Positions 1-12,289 of a stretch of 64,000 bases of DNA are shown here, piece by piece. This DNA is from Plasmopara viticola (Eukaryota > Oomycota > Peronosporomycetes > Peronosporales > Peronosporaceae). The notes beneath the pieces were generated by a model that had not been told where the DNA came from, ran no database searches, and saw nothing but the letters and a program-made list of their open reading frames with translations. The DNA lies in assembly GCA_001695595.3 (NCBI GenBank), contig MBPM02000029.1, positions 415,501-479,500 of the forward strand. Direction: 5' to 3'. How positions within the stretch are numbered: position 1 is the first letter of the stretch; each line of letters starts with the position of its first letter. The translations under genes were made by a program, and so were the position numbers.

Positions 1-339
1 TTGTTTTATTATGATCAAGCTCGCTCTACTGGGTATTGTGGTGATTAAAAAGTAGATCTTTTATCCAATGAAGAACGCCTTTTTCAAAAATTTCGTGACA
101 AGGTTTCGTACTCACACATTTGTATATGTTAAAAATCGATATTTGTCAACTTTCTAACCTATTAAATACTCTCTCCATGCTGTAGATGCACATACTTGTT
201 TTATTATGATCAAGCTCGCTCTACTGTGTATTGTGGCGATTAAAGTGTAGCTCTTTCATTCAATGAAAAACGCCTTCTTAAAAATTTCGTGACAAGGTTT
301 CGTACCTACACATTTGTATTTGTTAAAAAGCGATATTTG
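1..339. repeat. Two-copy direct tandem repeat, period about 195 bp
   Basis: Positions 1-145 and 196-339 are diverged copies of one sequence. Both begin with the same TTGTTTTATTATGATC stretch, share an internal TTTCGTGACAAGGTTTCG block and end at a CGATATTTG. The left copy reaches the window edge, so the true copy number is unknown. The short frames across it have no protein-like conservation between the copies, so it reads as non-coding repeat DNA. Confidence 0.85.
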
Positions 340-1680
340 GGCATGCTCGCAAATTTGAGGGTAAGCTTTGTATCTTTTTCTACATCTAAATCGCTTAAAA
401 GTCTGACCTGCTTTCTTCGCGGCTCTCCTAGACACATTCACAATATTGCTGTACGCCAGCACTTCGGCGATCTTTATATGACTATGGATCCCGATCTACA
501 TCGGGCTTCTTCTGGTGCCTCATTCCATAAGCAAGGCCGCGCTGAGCTTATAATTTGTTGACTGGCCTTGGCCTGATCGCGTTTTGGCATCTCGATCAAT
601 CGGCTCTGCGGAAATTTACGGTCCTATAATTTAAGCTTCGGGTCGAGCTGGTGTTGACTTTTACGACAAATATATCTGCCGAAGTCGGCATATTGACGGG
701 ACACAAATATGAGATATCCAATCATGCCCCGATATATATTCAGCTTCTTTCGTCAAATTGTTTTATTCGAACTCAATCTCTTGGTCGAATAGCTGGAGTT
801 GGCTCGCCAATAACTGTTCTGAGGATCATAAAAGTAATGTAGTGCACGGCGTATGTCGCGTCTCGGAAAAGATCTAGACTTTGCAAAATTTAATGAGCTA
901 GGTAAGGTGACTGACTTAAGATTTGGGTAAAACTTGGTATCTTGTTTCTACAACGTCAAAGGCCGATAACTCTTATGAACCAGGATAGAGTCGTCTTGAA
1001 CAGCAAGGAGATGCAGCTACAGAGTTATATACTAGTCATTCGACGCTTTCAAAAAACAAAGTGCATAAGCAAATTCCAGAAATTAAGCTTTTCAAAAAAA
1101 AGCAGACAAGATTTCCAATTGAGCCGCAAAATTTTTCATTAGCAGATTAATTGTCAACGTTAGGAGCGTCGAGCCTATTGGCGTGCATCAATGTTAGCTT
1201 TCGCATTATAAGATGAACGAGTCTTAAAGCGGTCTAAGTGGTGACGTTCGACAATAAATTAATAAGATTCCAATCTCAAATGCTACCCCAAAATCAATGA
1301 TGAGTAATCGATGATGATTGAAAAATCTAAGCTAGCACATTTAGACGAAACTAAAGGCGTGGCAACGAAATGGAATACGATTGTGGCGTCATACAGGACC
1401 GCAAATAATGTTTAGAGAACTGCTCATAGGGCGTGGGATCCATGTCTAAGTTCGGAACAATATCGAGGTCACAAATAGTCATAAAAAATCCAATTACGCT
1501 TGACGGGACAGGTCACGCTGATGCCGATTATAGCGACTGGAATCTATCGAGAACATTTTTTACAATCACGAGAAGCTGAAAGGAGGTACCGAAGTTGAGC
1601 GGCAGCTGCGCTTTTTAAGCCGTGTAATTTCCTAGTATAGATAAATTCTTCGTTGATGCTCGTCAAGTAAGTGATCTGAA
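340..1680. other. Gene-free spacer
   Basis: Only short frames under 100 codons occur here, with AT-rich composition and frequent stops on both strands. I recognise no domain, RNA gene or repeat structure. It is most likely decayed repeat DNA flanking the chitinase array. Confidence 0.5.
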
Positions 1681-1687
1681 TTCCTGT

Positions 1688-1890
1688 TTGGGCCGAGGGA
1701 ATTTGCAAGATGCTGAAAGTTTCTCAAAAGTTGACCTCAATAGAGCCTACATTGACGTAACACTTCATGCCGTTTGCCCCAACTTTTACAAAGCTTTTGA
1801 TACTACCAGCTGGCAGGCACAAGATAAGCGACTTTGCCAAAGCTTTCGACAGCGTCAACTGGAAGGCACCGGACTAGTCTGTGTTTGACA
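1688..1890 (+). pseudogene. LINE-type reverse transcriptase fragment
   Basis: At 1830-1871 the plus strand encodes SDFAKAFDSVNWKA, which matches the conserved RT motif of non-LTR (LINE) retrotransposons, where an Asp-Phe-x-Lys-Ala-Phe-Asp-x-Val core ends in a Trp. About 49 bp upstream, at 1781-1820, a second diverged version reads NFYKAFDTTSWQA. The two are in different frames, so one is probably a tandem duplicate of the other. Stops and frame changes surround them, and no endonuclease or RT catalytic domain is recognisable nearby. The family call rests only on this motif. Confidence 0.5.
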
Positions 1891-3814
1891 GGGAGATTAA
1901 GTTATTTCAGACTATGATCACAACGTAAATCAAAGAAATGGAAGTAACTGTGATGATGTACGCTAACGTGGCAGCATCACCGGGAGTTGCTAAAGCAGAC
2001 CTCGTCCACTGTTTCGCGGCAAATTCATATTCGAGCTACAATTGAGCAAGCCATGGCTGCAGATCTATATGTCTTCGTGGACTATAATAATCAGTCTTTT
2101 AATGGCTGCTTGCACTGCTATGCATTTCATTGCGTTCAAGTCATACTAGAGCGCTGTATTTAACGAGTCCAGCACCCGAATGACCGTATCGTGCTTTCCA
2201 GTTAGAAGCCAGTTTTGCCCATAGAGGAGCGGTTGGGTTTATTACAGACAAAGAGTTCCGACTCATAATATTGTTAGCACTAATATCCGAAACTCATGTC
2301 ACCTGGATCAAAATTCAGATGTAGTGGCAGGTCCTTATCCGACAACAAGACATTCAGAGTTTAAAGAGGGGCAGCGAGATACAGAAGTGTCGAGTAACGC
2401 TGCCCGAGAGACTCTTGTGGAATACAAGGAAGATTTCAATTAATTTTCACAAATAGATTTGCGGACGGTCGAAGTAAACCCATGCGAGACAGCTGGAATA
2501 TCTTTAAAATAAAAAGATTTACTGGATACCTCCTCACGGTGAGATTTCTCGGCTAAAACAAGCAGCTTTATGGCTGGCGAAGCATTCTCGAGTTTCTACG
2601 ATACCGTCATCAGGCGACAAAATAAAGTTTATCAATGAAAGGGAAGCGTAGCTGGGACAAAATCAGCTGGCGCTTGTTCTCGTCGAAAATATGCTGGACA
2701 AGGAGATTACGCTCGATACAGCTCCGCTGCCCGGTGCTGGCACTAGCTGTAGTGCATAAGGCCGCAAAGTGGCAAAATTGCCAAGAGCGAGATCTAGCAA
2801 TGGAACCCCTGGTAGCCAACAACGAAAACTAAAGTGGAGAGATGAAGAATGTGATATCACTATTTGTATAACAACTCACAACTACTATACTCCTAGAGGG
2901 GTGGCTGTATACAATAAGATATACAATATCAACTGTGGAAAAGTTTGTGTCCGCGCAAGACAGAGAGTCTAGTGGAAGTGTGTTGGTGAAATGCACCCTA
3001 CTACAAGGCACAATACTTCTACTTGAACTACACGAGTTGTTAGCCGTTTTTTCGGACACTCCACTATATCATAGATACCGGGCAACAATAAGGGAGTGAG
3101 AAAAGGGAGCGCGATAGTAACTGAGGGGTTGGAGTGAAAGCAACGACGACCTATCATCGAAGACGAGCAGAACGGCGCGCTACGGAAGCGACGGTGGTGG
3201 GAATAACTAGACCGCAGCGAGAGGCTTGAAGCAAAGAAAGACGAACGAACGGAGCTTGTGCGGTATGACTTTGAGCAGATGAGGGCATGTCCAGCGAAAG
3301 TGCTATATTCTTAGCTCTCGATAAGCGTAAAAATAAAGGCTTAAGACAAGAGTAGAGCAAGAGAAACTTGGAAGTAGACAGAGCAATTAGAAAGATTACT
3401 AGAACGGTGTTCATTATATTAGCGTAGTCGAAACCGTAGGATCAGGCCCGATGGCTGAGGTGATGTAAGCGATCCACTCGTTTTATGTGGACCACATTGT
3501 ACTTGTGTAGCCCACACCAATAATTTAATACTAGGAGAACTTGTCAAAGGTTGTTGAATGAGCTGAAGAGGACGAAGGAGAATAATCGGAAAGTCTGTAT
3601 AGGGGAATCGGAGCTAAGACACTTGAACAGAAAGAAGGAATATTTGGAAGTGATTGATTTATTGGGGCTTACACTTCGACTTCTCATAACTACTCACTCT
3701 ACATAACGTAATTATTTTAGACTGTAAAAGGTAAAAACTATGTTCAGCCGGATCGGATTGGACCGGGTTGGGTTGTGTACGCTACCTAAAGCCCATAGCT
3801 CTTAATGCGCCCCC
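1891..3814. other. Gene-free spacer with probable retroelement debris
   Basis: No frame longer than 90 codons and no recognisable domain. Because the adjacent Copia relic runs on the minus strand and ends at about 3815, its 3' LTR would be expected somewhere in 2.8-3.8 kb. No second LTR copy exists in the window to define it, so none is called. Confidence 0.4.
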
Positions 3815-6453
3815 TCAACGCGAACAAGCATGTATGCCGAGCGCTTCCATCAAGTCTTTGTGGCGCAGTCCTGGTAGTCCCTTTGCCATGATGCCCGCCA
3901 GCATGGTCGCAGTCTCGCAGTGTTCCGGCTTCTCTTTACCGCGCTTGACCTCATTACGAACGTGGTAATACTTGGTGTCGACGTGCTTGGCCCGACCATG
4001 ATTCGCCAAATTCTTTGTCATCTTGATACACGACTGGTTGTCTTCCATGAATTTTAACTCGGGCTCTAACTTGTCCATCGCTGCAGCTAGAATCTCGCAG
4101 AGTAGACGATGCACCCATTTGTCCACTTAAATCGCAAGACTTAGTGCAATGTACTCCACTTCGCTTGTAGAGAGCAACACACTTGACTGCTTCTCTCTTC
4201 CATATCTTACAGGGGCACCAATCAGCATATATACATAGCCCGAAGTCGACTTGCGATCAGCATGATCTCCGGCCCAGTCTACCACAAAAGTTGCCGAGCT
4301 TGAAGCAAAAACCGTGTGACTTGTTTACTTGCAGGTAGCGTGGAATGCGCTTAACTGCAACCAAGTGCTCGGCTTATGGGTTCTCCATGAAGCGCGAAAC
4401 GTAGCTAACAGCAAAAGCGATGTTTGGACGTGTTGCGGTCGTCAAGTGCATGAGAGCATTATTCACTGTTTAACGAATTGGAGCCTTGACCTAGGATATT
4501 GCATTGCTCGAAACGAGTCGGAAACTGATGTCCGTCGAACTCATCACAGCCTTGCAGTCGTCCAAGCCAAAACGCTTGAAAATGCCATCCGCGTAACGTC
4601 GCTGGCACAGAGTCACGCTGCCGTCAGCGTCGTGTATCGGCTGGATACCCAAAACAAACGCACACTTGCCGCTGTCCGTCATCTCGGAGCGCGTCTTTAA
4701 ATCACTCTTGGTCCGCACGATCAGTTCACTTGAGTTGCCGGTAACTAGCACATCATCGACGTACAGAAAAAAATACACTTGCCATATGAAACCTTGATGC
4801 ATAGGCGTGAATCGAATTTACACCTGGAATCCGATCGATTACACACACTCGTCGAACGTCTCGTTCCATACGCGCGAAGCTTGCTTCAGGCTGTAAATCG
4901 CCTTGACCAACTCCAAACAATTGTAATCACCGTCGAGCTCTATTTCTTCGGGGACCACACAATACACGACTTCTTTCATTACGCCGTACCGGAACGCCAT
5001 CACCACATTAAGCTGAATTGTAGGCAATTAATAGTACTTGGTCAAGCTGATCACCATTCGCAATGTCACATACTTGACAACGGGCGAGAACGTTTCCATG
5101 TAATCAATGCCGTACTTTTGCTTGAACCATTTAGCCACGAGACGCGCCTTATACTTCTCAATCGATCCATTTACCTTGCGCTTGATCTTGAACACCCACT
5201 TATTTCGATTAGCTTGCTGTCAGGTGGACAATCTAGCAGGTGGAAACACATCACGTAGGTGCAACGAGACCAGTTCTGTATGGATCGCCTTACGCCAGTG
5301 CACTTGGTAAGGCCCGCTAACAGCATCTTCAAATGTCGTTGGCTCTAACAGTTTGCCGGCTTCGACCGCGTTGGTACTTGCTCGCCAAAAGACAGGAGGG
5401 TAGAGTAATCACCCAATGTGGCTTTCTCTTCTTCGCTCGCGGAATAATGTGACGTCCGCTCGACTGATCTGCGCTTGGCTCGAGGTTCGTCAGACCCTCC
5501 AGGAGCACTTCCCTCTTCAAGTCCAGTTCCGAGATGCTCATGGTTGGTGCAAGTCGAGTCGCGATCAGGATTTCTCACACTTGTACGCTCCTTGCGCTTT
5601 CCTGCTGCTTGAAGATCATTGGGTGATATGCATCCATATCACTGATGCTTAGCGAGTCGAGGTCGAATTCATTATCGTCATCGTCATGATCACCAATACT
5701 CATATCCAAAATGCCATACCTTGATTCGTCGAGGGTGACATCGCGAGTAATCATCGCTTGCCCGACCTCAATGTCAAAATCCCTGTAAACCTTGGATACC
5801 TCTTCGTATTCCACAAAAATTCAAGCACAAGCCTTGGGGTTCCTCTTGAGCCGCTTTTCGTTCGGAGTGAGAACGTATGTCCGACACCCAAAATCACGCA
5901 TATGCTTGACGCTTGGCTTGAACTTGTGCAGGATCTCAAAAGGAGTCTTGTCGTTGCTCTTGGACGACGGTAGGCGATTCTTGATGTACATGGCCACCAT
6001 AGCAGCTTCACCCTAAAAAAACTTGTCCATCTTGGCATGGTGCAATATTCTGTGGCCGATTGTGACAATGGTCTCGATGGCGCGCTCCGCTGTGCCCTTT
6101 GTCTGATGTGCGTATGGCACCGTGGTTTGCTGCTCGATACCTTCATCTTCGTAAGAACTTCAAGCGAGCTAGTTGCAAACTTGCGGGCTCCTTCGTGTCG
6201 TACTTACTTGATGTTTTTTTCCGAATTGTGTCTGCACCATCAAGATGAACTTCTTGACACAATCCTTGCTTTCAGACTTGGTACGCAGGTAGAAACCCTT
6301 CAAGCACCCGCTAGCTTCTGCCACGATCAGCAAGAGATATCTGCTCCCGACGAGAGAGTTTGTCTCCATCGGCCCACAGATGCCGAAGTGGAGCAGCTCA
6401 AAGGGGTCATAGCTGCGATTGTCCTGGCTGCTTGGGAATGATTTTTGAATCAT
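3815..6453 (-). mobile_element. Decayed Ty1/Copia retrotransposon remnant (integrase to RNase H)
   Basis: Reading on the minus strand, scattered frames follow Copia pol order. Positions 6169-6453 resemble integrase core. Positions 5575-5814 resemble the variable linker after integrase, with a RDVTLDESRYG-like stretch and acidic runs. Positions 4839-5027 and 4491-4802 are reverse transcriptase, with LYVDDVLVTG containing the YVDD catalytic box. Positions 3815-4126 are the RNase H end, including EDNQSCIKM and HGRAKHVDTKYYH. Frameshifts and stops break every domain, so it cannot encode a polyprotein. The gag, protease and 5' LTR are missing: homology to the chitinase array begins at about 6.5 kb, where gag-protease should follow. 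The element was truncated there by the array or by the event that created the array's left edge. Confidence 0.85.
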
Positions 6454-8529
6454 CTTCTCTTGCTGGCACCCTCGGCATGCATTTGATCAGCCTGAGGATG
6501 GTCTGACGGAGATGGTCCAGGGCGTGGACACTTGAATTTAGGTCACCAAGGAAAGGACTCCGTTCGTGCGCTGGTGGCGAGAGACCCAGTATACACTCAA
6601 GTTCGGTTCCGAGCAACAGATCACGTTGATCGCGATCCGCGAGGTCTTTGAGTTACCAGAGTCGGGGTCATCGGTGTGCATAACGAAGAAAGGTGGGAAG
6701 CATTCAAGGTGAATCATCATGTGGAGGCAGGAACTGGTCTTGGTGCTGGGAAGCGGCGAGCGTTCCTGAGGTACATGGCGGTCGAGGCTGGTGGACTGGA
6801 GTTGAATTGAAAATAAACTAAGTCGGTGGGCGGAAGAGGGCCGTCAATCGCGTCCGGGCAAAGAAGTGGATGATGTCGATAGACTTAAGAGATGGAGTCT
6901 ATGTCGTTGATGCCTCCGTCACGGGAATAGCGCGGCATTGCGCAGCTTTGTGGGTGATCAGCGGAAGCTAGCTACCAAGTGTTTAACGCAGGAGAGTGGA
7001 CTGCTATTTGCAATGCTATCGGTTTCTTCACCGACTTCTACAGAATCAACAGGATTCGTCTCTTGACGAGGTAAGTAATTCTACTTGGTTTGGGTAGGGG
7101 AGTCATGGGCTGTTCTAAAAACCCTTCATAACATTTGATAAAAAACCTTTGGGTTGAAGAATGTACGTTTGATTATTCGTGTGGCAAGCGTTAGCGAAAC
7201 AGGATTCAGGGCTTGGTGTGCTATTCTTGCAAATTCTCTTCTTGAGTTTGCGAGATGATGCACTCTCAACTCATATTGGTCGAGCCTCTTGAAAAACGTC
7301 TGATAGAGCAGCTGCCAGGTACTTTGTCTAGCTTCTGTAAGCAACACGAGTGAGCGACCAAAACGCTGCCCATGGTGTGGTCGCTGGACGGAAGAAATGC
7401 TTTGCGGAATACCTGTGGTACCAAAAGACGCTATTATGTTGGCCAATGCAAAAAGCAGGTCACTACCGCCCAACTTTTTGAAGAAACAGCACTACTTTCT
7501 AAGACAGCGTCGTGTATGGTGGCACCGTGTAGTGCATATCGAAGCTACCCCATAGTGCACGGACAAATTCGCACTTTTAAAAGTGGCAGTGCACAGCCTT
7601 GACCACTCCTTAGCCGTTGACGAAATTGGCGCCTAGTGTCCAGTATCAATGTTTGCTCCCTAAGCCGAGCGCATTAAGATCCAGCTAAGTTTAAGGACGC
7701 TAAGAGCAACGCTTGTGCGTCATGTGTTGTCCCAATTGAGCTCTGTAAATGGTTCAATAGTTAGAATTATATGAGCTTTAACTTAGGCAGTTTGCGGACC
7801 AGTCTATACAATCTTTGATTCACGGTGCGGCGGAAGACTTTTTCTGAACATACCATCCTTGGGTGACAAATCTGGTCTGTGAAAGGCGACTGTCCTGATT
7901 GGCGACCGATGCAATAAGGTCGACCTAATCCAGAACATAGCTTAAAGTGTGAGGGCATTAGTGCTCTGAGCCATGGGCTGGCAAAGATTGCAGCAGCTAG
8001 CAGTTGTTTGCATACGGCGAATGTGGGAAAAGGCCGTGGCTACCCAAGGAGTCGCTCAGCCGGCGAATTCAATTGGTTGGAGATAGCGTCCAAGCTTTGA
8101 TGCGTGTGAGAAGTAGTGTTGTGGACGCATAACTTCGAAGCAAATCGTAATTCATAGCAGCACATCGAGATAGTATGATGTGGAGACCGGGGTAGACGCG
8201 TCCGAATCGCGTTGTCGCTGCCAGTTCTAAAACTCTAAGAATCAGGATGGACCGAGCTAGAGCCAATACCCGAACGTTCGATGGCGTGTGAAAAATTCGC
8301 GTACAGGATGTCGAATCTTTGGCGAGCACATTTGTCATTGCCTCTGCAGCAAACGAGAATCAGTGCGGTTTGGATGAGAACCAACAAGTCCACCGCATGA
8401 CGTCTCGAAGTAAGCACAATTTAAGAGTGGCCCCAAACGCGCGGACATTCGGATCCTTTTAAGCTTGTGAGATACATCCACTTTGAAGGTAATTGGCGCG
8501 CAATGCTTGGCGTCGGTGTCCTATGAAAA

Positions 8530-8640
8530 TTAATCCAAAAAGGCTTCGCACAGGCGGTTATCTTTCTTGCACAACTCCGGAGCCGAAATTGTTGCTGCAG
8601 CTGTGTACCAGAGCAGCAGAACGATGATCGTGCGCAACAT
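8530..8640 (-). CDS. Short signal-peptide-like ORF, unit 1
   Basis: The 36-residue frame begins MLRTIIVLLLWYTAAATISA, a textbook secretion signal: a basic residue, a hydrophobic run and small residues before a cleavage site. APELCKKDNRLCEAFLD follows, then TAA. Three codons later comes TAG, and the same frame is then open for a further 61 codons down to 8335, with three more cysteines. It could be a small Cys-rich secreted protein gene broken by two stops, or an exon whose splice sites I cannot place. No candidate intron ending at the CATAG after the stops keeps the downstream frame. A slightly longer start upstream is also possible. Function unknown. Confidence 0.35.
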   Translation of the reverse strand: MLRTIIVLLLWYTAAATISAPELCKKDNRLCEAFLD

Positions 8641-9724
8641 TATTACCCATTCACGAAGCGGTAGAGATGGAAACTTTGTGGCAACCGGCATCAACTAGAA
8701 GACAGAGTGTCGACGCAGCTACTATCATGTGTGAATATATATTTAAGGTCTTAATCCACCTTGTATTAGCTCCATAGACACAGTGCTACATATAGCGCAA
8801 AAGCTCATAGTTGCTTAATAGCAATAAACTTAAGCTACTTGCTCACAAATTTTCGCAGGTCCGTCATTGGTATATAATTTAGCTCTAAGCACAATTTGGA
8901 AAATTTCGCGTCTAAGTACAAAACTTCCTTATACGTGAATCAAAAAAACTACACCGCTCGGTTAAGCATGTGGTATACAGCTTTCAAATACTCTATTGTT
9001 TCTTGGTGTAAAGCACGAAACTACCTTAAGGAAACTAATCATGTACGAAATGACAGCTCCCGGAAAGTCTTATTTTAAATTGCCGAGGGTATGACGAAGT
9101 AAGGGTCTTTTCCAGATTACCACTCTTTTCAAGGTTTATTAATCCACCTAGTGACAAATCAAACATCGCTAGCTTAGCGTGCTCATTTTATCATTAGTAG
9201 CGTTGGTAGCCAAATCGCCGACCGTTAACAAATAAACTCATTATTACTTTTCGTTGCATTTCAGCGTCGTCTTTTTACGGATATCGTGTCTTAACTGCGA
9301 GCTAGAAGATAAGCGCACAAAGTTATATAAGGCTAGTGGCTGTACGCAACTTTAAGAAGTCTATCAAAAAAATGGTATGATCGAGACATTGCGTAATTAT
9401 CTTCAGATGCTCAAGAGATATCCATCGAAACTCGAACAATCCGTAAAGTCACAGTGACTTCATCCATAAGGAGCATATTTCTTGTTGCTAAGTTGCAGGA
9501 ATATGTAGCTCCGAACGAGACACGAGCATCTTCCTACACCGGCGCGAGTCACAAAGTGTCTACATTGTTCCTACGCATTTCAATATATATATTCATAGCC
9601 AGCACAACAAAGAACGCATCGAGGCAGCACAGCTCAAGGCCAGTGTACATTTGGTATTCAGTGGTAAGGTAAGTGTCTGAGGTGTTGATCTACCTACCGA
9701 AATCAATGGATTTGTTGCCTAAGT

Positions 9725-10510
9725 CTACAGACTGTTGCACGAGGTGTTACCCAGTGGCTGCACGCTTAGCGCGTCGCACATTCGGGTAAAGTACCTTATT
9801 CGCTGCAGCTCATTGTTCTTGTTAGGAGCGTTCGGACCGCACTCGAGTCCACCATTGATGATGTCGGTGGAGATAGCAAAGCCGTTTATTCCGGCGACGA
9901 CATCGTGGATCACGCGTCCAGCTTGAGGCGTCATCCAGTACCAGAGCGCCGTCATCCATGTGACACTTGTATCCGTTGCAACAATGTCAGGGTTATCAAG
10001 GAGGTCGATGCCAAGAGCTTTGCCAGCATTATAGTAATTGTAGTTCCAGGAGAGCTGAATAGGACCACGGCCATGGTACCGACGGCCGGGTGCGCATGGG
10101 TACGTTGTATTGTCACAATACTGCCACACGTCGTAGGTATCGCGAGCGTACTCTTCGGCTGCTTTAAAGTTGTCGCTCTCATGAGCAGTCTGAGCCAAAA
10201 ACGCAGCCAACTCGCGCTTATCGTTATCTTCGTTGCCAGTGTTGGCGAACTTCGGGTACTTGTTGGCGGCGTTTACTAAACCGTTGAAATTGTAAAGCTC
10301 AATCGCACTAGGAAACAACTGGTGAAAGCGAGTTTGATCGAAGAAACGAGGAAAACTCGAGCAATTCGCTGAATTGGACGCAGGGGATAAAATACGGGTC
10401 GGCATTGAAAGGACTTCAGCCAGCGTCGTGTCTTGAACAATTTCGGTACGGGAAGTAGCAGAAACTACGTACAAGATCCGCATTGCCGCAAAAAGTCCGA
10501 CGCTTCTCAT
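9725..10510 (-). CDS. Secreted GH19 chitinase, copy 1
   Basis: Family 19 glycoside hydrolases cleave beta-1,4 bonds of chitin by an inverting mechanism. The 261-residue protein has a hydrophobic N-terminus (MRSVGLFAAMRILYVV) suited to secretion, a linker to about residue 50, then a single catalytic domain. The catalytic acid lies in AQTAHESDN (E111). E120 fits the second acid in its spacing of nine residues, like the short-loop bacterial type rather than the plant type. The substrate-cleft signature GRGPIQLSWNYNYYNAG is at 147-163 and INGGLECG at 218-225. Six cysteines (50, 132, 139, 224, 245, 258) suggest disulfides. No chitin-binding domain is present. The frame extends 15 codons upstream but begins at TTG, so the first ATG at 10510 is chosen. 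Residues 34, 35 and 40 (Leu, Ser, Ile) mark this copy. Confidence 0.92.
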   Translation of the reverse strand: MRSVGLFAAMRILYVVSATSRTEIVQDTTLAEVLSMPTRILSPASNSANCSSFPRFFDQTRFHQLFPSAIELYNFNGLVNAANKYPKFANTGNEDNDKRELAAFLAQTAHESDNFKAAEEYARDTYDVWQYCDNTTYPCAPGRRYHGRGPIQLSWNYNYYNAGKALGIDLLDNPDIVATDTSVTWMTALWYWMTPQAGRVIHDVVAGINGFAISTDIINGGLECGPNAPNKNNELQRIRYFTRMCDALSVQPLGNTSCNSL

Positions 10511-12240
10511 GATTCGATGGCTAGTGGCTTTGCTGGTTGGTGGCTTGTCAATCAAATTAAAAGTGACTCAATGGTGAAAAGCCCAACTTTCGGCAATTTA
10601 TTCGGGCATTCTTACCCCCCAATTATACCGAAAGATAAATTTCAGCCAGATTGCAAGACACAACCCTACGAGTCGTCAAATCTGGAAGGCTATGACGAGA
10701 TTCTCGTCCTTGAGCTTCTTGTTCTTTGGAAGAACGATGCTTAAGAAAAGGTCTTGAAGTGATGGTCGCCTTTCTGGCATGGTCGATAAGACTTTTTTAC
10801 ACTAAACGGCCCTTGTCGATCCTCGAAGCGATCTACTAATGTCTAAAATTTCTGGAGCAACTGTGGCGCTTTACAAGTGCGAACGTCGCACTGTGAATTT
10901 TTAAACGTTTCCTATTAGGTGGAATCCTATGACTCGTAAAAAATATAGTTGTTTTGTAATCTTCCAGTCAGTATTGAAAGAAAACACAAAAAAGCCATGG
11001 GGCATCTCAGCGTACCACACTTTCATGGATACAAAGGTATAGTTTGCATAAATTGCAACACACTTGATCGAGGTGGTAAGGGCAACCGGTGGTTTCCATA
11101 ATTAGGCGCTTTGAAAACGAATGGGCTTATTCTCCTTGTGATTTGGCAGCTTTTATGGATGAAGGCTATCAGGCCCACCAAAAGGAGTGCAGTGGTGCGT
11201 GCACCTTCACTATCGAGCAAATTTGATCGAATGGCTCTGATAGACTTGGAACATGGATGCGACAAAATGGACGTGACGAGGCCGGTTGTTTGGCTTTAGA
11301 TTGTCGCTTGCGTGTAGACGATGCGATGAACACCTCAAGCCAGTGTAATGACAAGCCAAAAGGGATATCCTATGAAACGAATCTTGGAGTGCCCGCAATC
11401 GAGAATATACCATGAAAATATGGATGTGTGTATTACTAGCGAAATAATCATTACACTTAAATGAGCTTTAGCTTTTCAATACTTACTAGTATATTATAGA
11501 TTGTATTGTATTATCTGACTCTTGTATGCGGTTATACATCTGTTGCCCATGCACTGAATGATAAGGACGTTCCTAAGGGTTGATTACGTACGACAAGTGT
11601 GAGAAAAGAAACCCTCACTTTCTGTTATCGTACGCCGAGAAAAGAAACATCCTGCAGATAATTATGAGGGTTCACCAGTAAAGTATGTCAGCAATCTTAT
11701 CAACATCAACAGTCTCGTTTATACTGCGTACATGCGGAAGAAGTGCCACGTTTCGAAAAAAACGCTATAGTATGCATTATTCTTATGCAAAATCATATGG
11801 TGAACACAGAACGTGTACAGCACGGGCAACGCTAAACACCATGCAGCATCCGGCTATGAAAAATCTTAGTAAGATCGTGCTTTTTACTAAACGCAATGCA
11901 TTTTGTATACTACACATTTCTGTGTGGTTGCAACCAGCGTCGAACTGTATTCGTACTGACACAAACCGCTCTTGGGCCAATTGGCGCGGCTGCTTCCAAA
12001 ACCGGCAAGATTGTGCTTGACGTTGATCCGAAGTGGGACCAGAAGAATGGCCATCATATTGTTAAGTCTGTCTCATTTAATTTTGAAACTACACGATACG
12101 AAACGATGCTCGTTTCTGCTGTCGCTAGAGCATTGTCATCGTAAAGGCAACCACCCAATGGCTTGGATGCCAAAGCAGATGTCAAAATAGAAACTCATCC
12201 TTTTATATTGAAAACTAGTAGTATTGTCCCTAGCTTTCTG
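10511..12240. other. Unit 1 spacer upstream of the chitinase
   Basis: Holds the chitinase 5' flank and several unit-wide short frames. The plus-strand segment equivalent to the longer frame of unit 4 (30770-31066) is frameshifted here. The plus-strand frame at 11896-12144, ending in SAVARALSS, is kept open in most units but matches nothing I know. No promoter element can be assigned with confidence. Confidence 0.4.
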
Positions 12241-12289
12241 GTATCCGACACGTTGCCGTCAAGCTTTTGTCCTCATTACGGCCACCTGA

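Noticed and set aside
3430..3460. GGATCAGGCCCGATGGC resembling a Copia primer-binding site followed by a gag ATG
   Set aside because: Short match, plus-strand orientation opposite to the adjacent Copia relic, and stops follow within a few codons.
9905..10279. 124-codon plus-strand frame repeated in every unit
   Set aside because: Antisense to the chitinase catalytic domain; conserved only because the chitinase is.
10433..10744. 103-codon plus-strand frame over the chitinase start
   Set aside because: Half is antisense to the chitinase leader and the rest lies in its 5' flank; no protein features.
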